NCBI GenBank assembly: GCA_944386395.1
Contig: CALXAZ010000131.1
Coordinates: forward strand, 1-11,007
Direction of reading: 5' to 3'
DNA length: 11,007 nucleotides
DNA from: an uncultured Clostridia bacterium
GTDB lineage: Bacteria; Bacillota; Clostridia; Oscillospirales; JAAYOS01
This document shows positions 1-5,728 of the stretch, one piece after another. The position numbers and the translations under genes are program-made. Below the pieces are notes generated by a model that worked only from the letters and a program-made list of their open reading frames with translations, searched no databases and was not told where the DNA came from. Each line of letters begins with the position of its first letter. The stretch's first letter is position 1.

Positions 1-54
1 GGGTAAGTGTGTATAGGGCTTACTCGTTTTTTAATTTTTTGTAAATTGTTGTGT

Positions 55-79
55 TTTGTTGCACAAAATATGCAACAAA
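55..79. repeat. 9-bp inverted repeat, operator-like
   Basis: TTTGTTGCA (55-63) and TGCAACAAA (71-79) are perfect inverted copies separated by the AT-rich spacer CAAAATA. The site lies 60 bases before the start of the DUF4417 gene, in a T-rich leader. This is the size and symmetry of a dimeric repressor operator or a small recombination site. No convincing -35/-10 pair could be placed around it, so the regulatory role is inferred only. Confidence 0.45.
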
Positions 80-139
80 CGTAAGTTTCCCCTCTGTATA
101 TAGAAGGACTTGTTCCTTACTACATACAGGAGGTTCCAT

Positions 140-1207
140 ATGACCGAAGAAAATTACAACTACCGAACAGGTCAGACGGTGCTTTGCAACCAGTTTCCCG
201 GCAAAGGAAAGTTGAAAATTCCGATTATTCCGAAGTTTCAAGAGAAACCGGGAGACTTTGATGATCTTCTTTTAATCGGTTTTGACAAGACCCATCTAGA
301 GGATCAAAATCATCTTGATCGGATGGTACACTTCTTCCTATACGACTATCGCTTTGAGCGGGTCTGGAAGAACCCGGACAATGACATCGAAAAACTATCC
401 CGCTACCGTGCGGTACTGTCGCCGGATTTCAGCATGTATCTGGAAATGGCGCCTGTCATGCAGCTTTACAATGTATTTCGTAATCGCTGGTGCGGCGCTT
501 ACTGGGCATCCAAAGGGCTCCGGGTCATTCCGACTGTCAACTGGGGAGATGAATCCACCTTTGATTTCTGCTTTGAGGGGATTGAAAAAGGAAGCGTTGT
601 TGCTGTCTCCACCTACATGGCGTCCGAACACGACAACCGCCAGGATCAAAAAGACTGGTTCATGGCTGGATACAACGAGATGCTGCGTCGTATTGAGCCG
701 GAAAAAATTATCTGTTACAATACACCATTTCCCGAAATGCAGGGCAACATTATCTATGTGGATTACGAACGCAGCTCCTGGCGGTATATGAACTATGAAC
801 GAAGTTTCCGTCGTGAAGATTTGGATGCGTTCAAAATTGGTGGCGAATCGAGCGGAAATCGTGATACAATAGAGCCATTCCTGATTGGCAAGGGCGGCGG
901 CAGTGCATACGGCGGGAAATGGAAACCTTCCAAGCCAGAAGACTTTCGATTTGTCGGAACACCCGGCGAAGTCAAAGTTTCCTATGCAAAAGATGGCACG
1001 AAAATTGAAACCAAAATCGGAGAAGATGGAAGGGCTGTTGCCGAACGGCATTACACCACTTCGCCAAACCCCAAATATCATTCGAACCCCCACGACCATA
1101 AAATCAACTGGGAGTCCCCGCGGCACGGAATGCCAAACTTTGAAAAGCCACATATAAACTATTGGCCTGAGGACTATCCAGATGGGCTCCTGAATTCAAA
1201 AAATTAG
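140..1207 (+). CDS. DUF4417 domain-containing protein
   Basis: A 355-residue protein of the DUF4417 family, whose members are frequent on phages and integrative elements of Firmicutes and have no established function. The ATG at 140 is chosen because AGGAGG at 128-133 sits six bases upstream; the frame opens earlier at 110 but has no ribosome site there. The family core is clear around residues 93-165, with SPDFSMY, then RNRWCGAYW, VIPTVNWGD, FDFCFEGI and KGSVVAVST. A glycine-rich linker (about 250-260, GKGGGSAYGGKW) leads to a C-terminal module, residues 270-342, rich in His, Asn and Pro (ERHYTT, then NPKYHSNPHDHKINW and PHINYW). There is no signal peptide or membrane segment. The stop codon overlaps the ribosome site of the next gene, so the two are translationally coupled. 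The nearby recombinase stub and tRNA suggest it arrived on a mobile element. Family call is firm; function is unknown. Confidence 0.82.
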   Translation: MTEENYNYRTGQTVLCNQFPGKGKLKIPIIPKFQEKPGDFDDLLLIGFDKTHLEDQNHLDRMVHFFLYDYRFERVWKNPDNDIEKLSRYRAVLSPDFSMYLEMAPVMQLYNVFRNRWCGAYWASKGLRVIPTVNWGDESTFDFCFEGIEKGSVVAVSTYMASEHDNRQDQKDWFMAGYNEMLRRIEPEKIICYNTPFPEMQGNIIYVDYERSSWRYMNYERSFRREDLDAFKIGGESSGNRDTIEPFLIGKGGGSAYGGKWKPSKPEDFRFVGTPGEVKVSYAKDGTKIETKIGEDGRAVAERHYTTSPNPKYHSNPHDHKINWESPRHGMPNFEKPHINYWPEDYPDGLLNSKN

Positions 1208-1215
1208 GAGGTTTT

Positions 1216-1491
1216 ATGATGAAATATGATTTTTCTAATATGGAAGCGGATCACTTCAAAACTATTTCAGAATTTAAAGAGTGCATTATCCGTGGAGGTG
1301 AGCCGGTTTTTGCTTGGAATGGTACTGTATATGGCGTATGCTTTTCTGAGTCTGGATATTGCATTGCGCACGCAGATGGAAACTTTGAAAAAATTTGCCG
1401 CACACCAGATGATGTTCTTGAGTACATGGTAGGAAATGACCGTCTACGCGATGTGATTACGCGGGTTACAGTTTTGAATCGTACAATTTAA
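1216..1491 (+). CDS. small hypothetical protein coupled to DUF4417 gene
   Basis: A 91-residue acidic, soluble protein. Its ribosome site AGGAGG (1206-1211) contains the last two bases of the upstream stop codon, so it is translated with the DUF4417 gene. Two adjacent ATGs (1216 and 1219) are possible; the second gives the more usual seven-base spacing. The pattern is a small alpha/beta domain: a short helix (TISEFKECII), strands around PVFAWNGTVYGVCF and GYCIAHAD, then a helix and the C-terminal signature NDRLRDVITRVTVLNRTI. From memory, similar small proteins ending in RLRD-I-T-V-L-RTI occur in clostridial mobile elements, but I know no function for them. Three Cys residues (positions 23, 42, 49) show no metal-binding spacing. 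It could be a partner or antidote of the DUF4417 protein, but only the gene order supports that. Confidence 0.7.
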   Translation: MMKYDFSNMEADHFKTISEFKECIIRGGEPVFAWNGTVYGVCFSESGYCIAHADGNFEKICRTPDDVLEYMVGNDRLRDVITRVTVLNRTI

Positions 1492-1565
1492 GATGAAACC
1501 TCCTACTGACGGTCTGCAAACCATTGATATGACTGGATTTTTCCAAGTCCTATAATTACACTCCG

Positions 1566-1596
1566 ACCATGGCAAGTGTTCTTATAGCATTTGAAA
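1566..1596 (+). repeat. inverted copy of tRNA-Leu end and terminator arm
   Basis: Thirty-one bases starting ACCATGGC match the reverse complement of 1807-1837 at 28 positions. The source segment is the encoded CCA end of tRNA-Leu plus the first arm and loop of its terminator. The match stops in the terminator loop, after TTTGAAA, and is followed at once by the serine recombinase stub. This looks like a recombination or attachment-site remnant rather than a working terminator, because the second stem arm is missing. Confidence 0.65.
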
Positions 1597-1774
1597 AGAA
1601 GTTTATAATGCGGAGAAAATTGATGGGGTGTGGGGGCAGCAGCTTCGTATCCACTATAACTGCGTGGGAGAAATCACAATCCCAAAAATACTGCCCCTGC
1701 CAATTCCTGATGTGACCGTCAATACCCGAAAAGGCGTGTTCGTCAACTATGCCACAGCCGAGATTGCTGGATGA
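1595..1774 (+). pseudogene. large serine recombinase, C-terminal stub
   Basis: Translation from 1595 gives about 59 codons ending at TGA 1772-1774. An in-frame TGA at 1592-1594 closes the frame upstream and there is no start codon or ribosome site. The peptide contains NAEKIDGVWGQQLRIHYNCV, then PLPIPDVTVNTRKGVFVNYA. This is the characteristic tail of clostridial large serine recombinases of the Tn4451/TnpX-like type (resolvase N-terminus plus DUF4368). The catalytic serine domain and the DNA-binding middle are absent from the window, so the piece is non-functional. It ends 17 bases before the tRNA-Leu terminator stem, as expected if it marks the end of a decayed integrative element. The assignment rests on recognising the tail motif, not on a search. 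Confidence 0.62.
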
Positions 1775-1781
1775 AAACGAT

Positions 1782-1829
1782 AAAAAAGACGAGTGTTCTT
1801 ACAGCCTTTCAAATGCTGTAAGGACACTC
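1782..1829 (-). terminator. intrinsic terminator of tRNA-Leu
   Basis: Read on the minus strand, a 15-bp stem with one mismatch (arms 1815-1829 and 1791-1805, nine-base loop) is followed by GTC and a run of six T (complement of 1782-1787). It starts four bases after the CCA end of the tRNA. In the plus direction there is no T-run, so it serves the tRNA and not the recombinase stub. Confidence 0.85.
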
Positions 1830-1833
1830 GCCA

Positions 1834-1920
1834 TGGTGCGCGAGGCGGGATTTGAACCCGCACGTCCTTGCGAACACTGGCACCTGAAGCCAGCGAGTCT
1901 ACCAATTCCACCACTCGCGC
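1834..1920 (-). tRNA. tRNA-Leu (CAG anticodon)
   Basis: An 87-base tRNA with the long variable arm of the leucine class. The acceptor stem is GCGCGAG paired with CTCGCGC, and CCA is encoded (complement of 1834-1836). The anticodon arm is CTGGC, loop TTCAGGT, GCCAG, placing anticodon CAG at complement 1884-1886. The variable arm (GTTC-GCAA-GGAC) and the T arm (GCGGG, loop TTCAAAT, CCCGC) fold properly. It has its own promoter and terminator, so it is a single-gene unit. Its 3' end is duplicated in inverted form at 1566-1596. Confidence 0.96.
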
Positions 1921-1925
1921 TTAAC

Positions 1926-1942
1926 CTGCGCTATCAGCGCAG
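1926..1942 (-). other. hairpin in the tRNA-Leu leader
   Basis: CTGCGCT and AGCGCAG form a perfect 7-bp stem with a three-base loop, between the -10 box and the mature 5' end of the tRNA. It would form in the primary transcript and may be a processing determinant. Its function is inferred. Confidence 0.4.
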
Positions 1943-1947
1943 TAAAT

Positions 1948-1976
1948 ATAATATCATGTAAAATGTATGATGTCAA
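1948..1976 (-). promoter_or_regulatory. sigma-A-type promoter of tRNA-Leu
   Basis: On the minus strand TTGACA (complement of 1971-1976) and TATTAT (complement of 1948-1953) are separated by exactly 17 bases. The -10 box lies 27 bases upstream of the mature tRNA 5' end. This is close to consensus and fits strong constitutive expression. Confidence 0.85.
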
Positions 1977-2302
1977 TATTATTTAAAATTTTTTGCCAAA
2001 AATCGCTCAGCTAAATATCACAAGCAGAGCCCAGTTTTTTCTTGGAAAAGAGTGGAGAAATTGCACTAGCACTCGGTCTATAGGTATTCTAGCCTTGCCC
2101 TGTCGGAAAATAATTCTTTGCCAGAGGTAAATTGAGTAAAAACCAAAAACGCGATAACTAACTGAGCAATATGGAATCTGCTCGTAATATTTTCTTTCAA
2201 ATATTGCTTGGTCCCCTCTCTCAGCAACTTTATAACTCTACACTACCCACGCACTAACTGTAGGTCAATATATCTGTAACAGGATCATCGCCTCAATTCA
2301 GG
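1977..2302. other. gene-free AT-rich spacer
   Basis: About 326 bases between the tRNA promoter and the end of the IlvD-like gene. No reading frame with a ribosome site or recognisable product was found on either strand. The only structure seen is an 8-bp inverted repeat, AGCAATAT (2165-2172) with ATATTGCT (2201-2208), enclosing a nested AATATT pair (2186-2191, 2200-2205). No clear terminator for the IlvD-like gene is visible; the stem near its stop codon is only four pairs. Confidence 0.5.
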
Positions 2303-4060
2303 CTATTCCCCCATATCCCCGTATTCGAGATACGCTCCCTTCATTGGGCTTGCTGCAAGAGTGCTGAACATTCTGAGCACCCCGGAAGTATATTTCGGCT
2401 TGCGCGGCTTCCAGCACAACCGTCTCTTTTCAAGTATTGCCGCGATATCTTCCTCCGTTTTCCTCTCTCCTTTAACTCCCACTATTGCAAGCACGCGGTT
2501 TTGTATGTCTATCTCTATCAGATCCCCCTCTTCAACGAGTGCTATTGGTCCTCCTGCTGCTGCCTCCGGACTTACATGCCCTATCACAGGTCCGGTGGAA
2601 GCACCCGAAAACCTGCCGTCTGTTATCAGCGCAATACTCCTTCCTAGCTCACTGTCCGATGATATTGCTTCGGAGGTGTAAAACATCTCGGGCATTCCGC
2701 TACCCTTAGGTCCCTCGTACCTGATAAATACAGCGTCCCCCTTTTGTACCCTGTGGTGTAACACAGCTTTGAGGCATTCCTCCTCACTGTCAAATGGTCT
2801 TGCCCTGAGGACTGCCCTGTGCATCTCAGGAGGACACGCCGTATGCTTTATCACTGCCCCCTCCGGTGCAAGATTTCCCTTCAGCACAGCTATACTGCCA
2901 TTTACCCCCAGAGGCTCGTCATATGGTCTTATTATGTCGCTTGCGGAGATGTGGACACCGTATCTCGAGTTGAAGGAGGCAAGCCCCTCCTCGCACCCTC
3001 GATAATATCCGCTATCCCTCAGCGTCTCCAGGTTTTCCCCAATAGTCTTTCCCGTAACTGTCATTGCATCGAGATGGAGGCTCCCTTTTATCTGCTCCAT
3101 TACCCCGGGTACACCTCCCGCATAGTAAAAACACTCTGCAGGCCATTTGCCTGTCGGTCTGATATTCAGTAAAAATCTCGCATTCCTGTGCAGACGGTCA
3201 AAGGTATCGCCTGTTATCTCTATCCCAAATTCATGTGCAAGAGCCGGGATATGCAATAGACAGTTTGTACTGCCGGATATTGCAGCATGTACAAGGATAG
3301 CATTTTCAAAGCTGTCGCGCGTCACTATTTCCTTTGGGCGCATCCCGCCTTCACGGATCATCTCAACTACGCGCCGTCCTGCCGCATGCGCACACTCTCT
3401 CAGCCCGACGCTTTCCGCAGGCATAAGAGCGCTTCCCGGAAGAGCAAGCCCCAAAGCCTCTGCCATTATCTGCATTGTTGATGCCGTGCCGATGAACGAA
3501 CATGCCCCACATCCCGGACAGGCATTCTCCTTTGCCCAGCGCAGCTTTTCCCCGCTTATCTCTCCTCTCTCATACTGGGCGCTGTACATCCCCAACTGCT
3601 CCAGTGTCAGCATGTCAGGTCCGGCATTCATTGTCCCTCCAGGCACCACGATTGAAGGTATGTTGACCCTCGCAAGCCCAATCAGATTCCCCGGCAGCCC
3701 CTTATCGCAGCTTGCAACATATACAGCCCCGTCAAACGGCGTTGCATTTGCGTGTATCTCTATCATATTTGCAATCATTTCACGGCTTGCAAGGCTGTAA
3801 TTTATTCCATCCGTCCCCTGGCTCTCACCATCGCATATGTCTGTACAGAAGTACCTCGCACCAAAACCTCCTGCCTCTCCTATTCCCGCACGGATCTTTT
3901 CAACCAGCTGGTCAAGGTGCCCGCTGCCCGGATGGCTGTCTCCAAATGTGCTCTCTATTATTATCTGAGGCTTTGAGAGGTCCTCCGCCTTCCATCCAGT
4001 GCCTAGCCTCAGCGGATCAAGCTCTGGCGAAAGCTCTCTCATTTTCTGACTGGTTAGCAT
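2303..4060 (-). CDS. IlvD/Edd-family dehydratase (dihydroxy-acid dehydratase-like)
   Basis: A 585-residue cytoplasmic enzyme of the IlvD/Edd family, which dehydrates 2,3-dihydroxy acids to 2-keto acids using an Fe-S cluster and Mg2+. Visible motifs: TDGINYSLASREMIANMIE (83-101), SCDKGLPGNLIGLARVNIPS (117-136) with a cluster Cys and the active-site Lys, GCGACSFIGTASTM (183-196) with another cluster Cys, NCLLHIPALAHEFGI (266-280), YEGPKGSGMPEM (448-459), TDGRFSGAS (480-488) and HVSPEAAAGGPIALVEEGDLIEID (495-518). At the first usual cluster Cys the sequence reads HPGSGHL (43-49), with Gly. The length fits the family. AGGAAGG (4072-4078) lies 11 bases upstream of the ATG. No other branched-chain synthesis gene is adjacent, so the substrate could be dihydroxy-isovalerate or a sugar acid; I give no symbol. 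No clear promoter is seen, and a terminator just upstream separates it from the zinc-ribbon gene. Confidence 0.9.
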   Translation of the reverse strand: MLTSQKMRELSPELDPLRLGTGWKAEDLSKPQIIIESTFGDSHPGSGHLDQLVEKIRAGIGEAGGFGARYFCTDICDGESQGTDGINYSLASREMIANMIEIHANATPFDGAVYVASCDKGLPGNLIGLARVNIPSIVVPGGTMNAGPDMLTLEQLGMYSAQYERGEISGEKLRWAKENACPGCGACSFIGTASTMQIMAEALGLALPGSALMPAESVGLRECAHAAGRRVVEMIREGGMRPKEIVTRDSFENAILVHAAISGSTNCLLHIPALAHEFGIEITGDTFDRLHRNARFLLNIRPTGKWPAECFYYAGGVPGVMEQIKGSLHLDAMTVTGKTIGENLETLRDSGYYRGCEEGLASFNSRYGVHISASDIIRPYDEPLGVNGSIAVLKGNLAPEGAVIKHTACPPEMHRAVLRARPFDSEEECLKAVLHHRVQKGDAVFIRYEGPKGSGMPEMFYTSEAISSDSELGRSIALITDGRFSGASTGPVIGHVSPEAAAGGPIALVEEGDLIEIDIQNRVLAIVGVKGERKTEEDIAAILEKRRLCWKPRKPKYTSGVLRMFSTLAASPMKGAYLEYGDMGE

Positions 4061-4104
4061 AATACCATCATCCTTCCTATCTTCCGCTCCGCAAAGAAGC
4101 TCTT

Positions 4105-4138
4105 AAAAAGCAAAACGGGACGCCTCTGCGTCCCGTTT
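4105..4138 (-). terminator. intrinsic terminator after the zinc-ribbon gene
   Basis: A perfect 11-bp stem (AAACGGGACGC at 4113-4123, GCGTCCCGTTT at 4128-4138) has a four-base loop and, on the minus strand, TG C then five T (complement of 4105-4109). It ends the sigma factor/zinc-ribbon unit and separates it from the IlvD-like gene. Confidence 0.9.
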
Positions 4139-4151
4139 AATTCTCAGAAAA

Positions 4152-4433
4152 TTAGTCCTGAGCTTCCCTCATCTTTGCAAAGCATTCGCTGCAATAGACA
4201 GGTCTGTCTGTCTTGGGCTCGAAAGGAACCCTTGCTTCTTTGCCGCATGCGGCGCAGACAGCTGTGAAATACTCTCTCGGACCGCGGGCAGCAGCCTTAC
4301 GTGCATCACGGCACTTTTTGCAGCGCTGGGGCTCGTTCTGGAAGCCTCTCTCGGCATAGAACTCCTGCTCTCCGGCTGTAAAGATAAACTCTTCGCCGCA
4401 CTCTTTGCATACTAATGTCTTGTCTTCGTACAT
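4152..4433 (-). CDS. small double zinc-ribbon protein
   Basis: A 93-residue protein with four CxxC pairs: CKEC at 9-12 and CKKC at 38-41, forming the zf-trcl type 'probable zinc-ribbon' (C-x2-C-x-E-F-x-F-x-G-E-x-x-F-Y pattern), and CAAC at 60-63 with CSEC at 80-83, forming a second knuckle of the VYCSECF type common in Firmicutes. Each half should bind one zinc ion; the role, perhaps nucleic-acid or ribosome binding, is not known. A GAGAGGG ribosome site lies seven bases before the ATG. It follows the sigma factor gene by 59 bases on the same strand with no terminator between, so the two are probably co-transcribed and share the terminator at 4105-4138. The family call is firm and function is inferred only in general terms. 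Confidence 0.85.
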   Translation of the reverse strand: MYEDKTLVCKECGEEFIFTAGEQEFYAERGFQNEPQRCKKCRDARKAAARGPREYFTAVCAACGKEARVPFEPKTDRPVYCSECFAKMREAQD

Positions 4434-4492
4434 GGTAAACCCTCTCTTTGACTTCGGTCATTTCGACCAGTTGATATATTGCGCACAGATTA

Positions 4493-5125
4493 CTACCTGC
4501 TGTCGCTGAAGTTATTGTGGCGCTCAAGCTTGCGCCGGACACGCTGCACAGCGTTGTCCACAGACTTGGGGGTCCTGCCCACCTTCCCGGCAATCTCACT
4601 ATTGGATAAACCCTCAAGATAAAGCCCCAAAATCTCGGCTTCAAAGTCACTCAGCAGGTCGTTTAGCTCAGCCAGGAGTTCCTCGTAGCGCTCCCGGTCA
4701 AGCAAAAGCTCCTCCGGGTCGGTATGACTGCGACCATATGCCTTACCTGCAGCAGTTATGCCAACAGAGGCCGCACCGTCAAAAGAAAGGGGATCTATCG
4801 ATAAATAGTTATTTAGTGGAATGTGCTTGTTACGGGACGCCGCCCGCATACCAGAATATATCCGGTTTTTGATACACTTTTCTGCAAAAGAACGAAAAGG
4901 AACCCCCTTTTCCGGGTCGTACTCCCTTATCGCCCGCAGAAGCCCCAGCATACCCTCTTGCGTCAGATCCTCGGAGGAACCCCCAGCAAGGAAATACGGA
5001 CGCGCACATGCCCTTACCATGCGCAGATATCTGGTTGCAAGGATATCCTCTGCAAGGCTTTCCCCTTCGCGGGAAACGCGGCAGAGCTCCTCATCTGAAA
5101 GGTCAAGTAATTCAGTATAATTCAA
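4493..5125 (-). CDS. sigH: RNA polymerase sigma factor, SigH (Spo0H) type
   Basis: A sigma-70-family factor like the sporulation and stationary-phase sigma-H of Firmicutes. From the preferred start it has 210 residues. Region 2 is at about 24-100 (EDLTQEGMLGLLRAIREYDP, then FRSFAEKCIKNRI and the SRNKHIPLNNY linker typical of SigH). The DPEELLLDRE segment follows, and the region 4 helix-turn-helix is at about 160-200 (LSDFEAEILGLYLEGLSNSE, VDNAVQRVRRKLE). The longest frame begins with ATG at 5164, but a good promoter lies inside that segment (5144-5171) and no ribosome site precedes the ATG. I prefer TTG at 5125, which follows AAAGTGGTG (complement of 5133-5141) by seven bases and gives the normal SigH beginning, MNYTELLDLSDEEL. 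Divergent from thioredoxin, it leads an apparent two-gene unit with the zinc-ribbon gene. Sequence drift from Bacillus SigH is considerable, so a paralogue is possible. Confidence 0.85.
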   Translation of the reverse strand: MNYTELLDLSDEELCRVSREGESLAEDILATRYLRMVRACARPYFLAGGSSEDLTQEGMLGLLRAIREYDPEKGVPFRSFAEKCIKNRIYSGMRAASRNKHIPLNNYLSIDPLSFDGAASVGITAAGKAYGRSHTDPEELLLDRERYEELLAELNDLLSDFEAEILGLYLEGLSNSEIAGKVGRTPKSVDNAVQRVRRKLERHNNFSDSR

Positions 5126-5143
5126 TGTGCTACACCACTTTTG

Positions 5144-5171
5144 ATTATACACAATTTGTTTCATAAGTCAA
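5144..5171 (-). promoter_or_regulatory. sigma-A-type promoter of the sigH-like gene
   Basis: On the minus strand TTGACT (complement of 5166-5171) and a perfect TATAAT (complement of 5144-5149) are 16 bases apart. Transcription would begin near 5137, downstream of the ATG at 5164. This makes that ATG unusable from this promoter and favours the TTG at 5125, with a leader of only about a dozen bases. Confidence 0.7.
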
Positions 5172-5222
5172 TATAATTTATAAAAGATTTGCCACACTTT
5201 TTCTCTTTCCTCTTAAAAATAA

Positions 5223-5251
5223 TTGTTTTTTTTGTAACCTCATGGTAAAAT
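5223..5251 (+). promoter_or_regulatory. probable promoter of the thioredoxin gene
   Basis: TTGTTT (5223-5228) and TAAAAT (5246-5251) are separated by 17 bases, with a T-rich spacer start. The leader that follows contains GGGAA-AGCTA-TTCCC (5263-5277), a small hairpin. The -35 box is only moderate, but position and spacing fit thioredoxin. Confidence 0.55.
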
Positions 5252-5315
5252 AGCTTCGTGTAGGGAAAGCTATTCCCGTTATACCTAAAAAGCAGCCACG
5301 AAAGGATGTGTGGAA

Positions 5316-5645
5316 ATGTCAAAAAACATTATATATCTCTCAAAGGACAACTTTGAACAGGAGGTTCTCAAGGCAACAGGTCCCGTATTTGTGGACTTTT
5401 GGGCAGAGTGGTGCGGTCCGTGCAGGATGCTCGCCCCTATCTTTGAAGAGCTAGCCGGAGATTTCGACGGCAAAATCAAATTCGCAAAGCTCAACATCGA
5501 TGAAGAGGGAGAGCTTGCAATGGCATACCGCGTTATGAGCATCCCCACTCTTATCCTGTTTGAAAACGGCGCCCCCTCCGACAAGCTGGTAGGTCTGCGC
5601 TCTGCAGAAGAGATTGCCGATTGGCTCGATCAGTTTGTAAAGTAA
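5316..5645 (+). CDS. trxA: thioredoxin
   Basis: A 109-residue cytoplasmic thiol-disulfide oxidoreductase that would be reduced by thioredoxin reductase and passes electrons to protein disulfides. The active site WCGPC is at residues 32-36, preceded by VFVDFWAE; the cis-proline loop MSIPT (74-78) and the ending ADWLDQFVK are typical, and the size is that of TrxA. The ATG at 5316 is chosen because AAAGGA (5301-5306) sits nine bases upstream; an in-frame GTG at 5310 is too close to it. Its own promoter lies at 5223-5251 and a hairpin follows the stop. No reductase gene is adjacent, so it appears to be a single-gene unit or the first gene of a unit including the coiled-coil gene. Confidence 0.95.
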   Translation: MSKNIIYLSKDNFEQEVLKATGPVFVDFWAEWCGPCRMLAPIFEELAGDFDGKIKFAKLNIDEEGELAMAYRVMSIPTLILFENGAPSDKLVGLRSAEEIADWLDQFVK

Positions 5646-5649
5646 CCTC

Positions 5650-5686
5650 TTTCCGCCGGTCCCTCCTTTTCTGGGTCCGGCGGAAA
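5650..5686 (+). terminator. GC-rich hairpin after thioredoxin, terminator-like
   Basis: TTTCCGCCGG (5650-5659) pairs perfectly with CCGGCGGAAA (5677-5686), and CCC/GGG extends the stem after one T-T mismatch. There is no T-run on either side, so it is a weak terminator candidate or an RNA-stabilising element between the two genes. Confidence 0.5.
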
Positions 5687-5728
5687 TCACAAAATATAAA
5701 AATATAAAACAGATGGGAGGGATATCCT

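Noticed and set aside
395..1153. Minus-strand frame of 252 codons opposite the DUF4417 gene
   Set aside because: A shadow of a well-supported gene with a strong ribosome site; no domain seen in the antisense product.
1531..1549. Hairpin GACTGGA/TCCAAGTC after the small gene, a possible terminator
   Set aside because: The stem has a bulge and no T-run follows it.
1524..1556. TTGATA and TATAAT in the spacer after the small gene, a possible promoter
   Set aside because: The spacing is 21 bases, too long for a normal sigma-A promoter, and no gene follows that it could serve.
1569..1712. Plus-strand frame starting ATG at 1569 (MASVLIAFEKKF...)
   Set aside because: No ribosome site, and it overlaps the recombinase stub in a different frame that shows clear family motifs.
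1749..1961. Plus-strand reading frame of 70 residues across the tRNA
   Set aside because: It reads through the terminator and the tRNA-Leu gene on the opposite strand; the peptide (REAGFEPARPCEHWHLKPASLP) is the familiar false protein from antisense tRNA-Leu sequence.
3147..3800. Long plus-strand frame of 217 codons opposite the IlvD-like gene
   Set aside because: It is antisense to a gene with unmistakable family motifs; no ribosome site and no recognisable domain.
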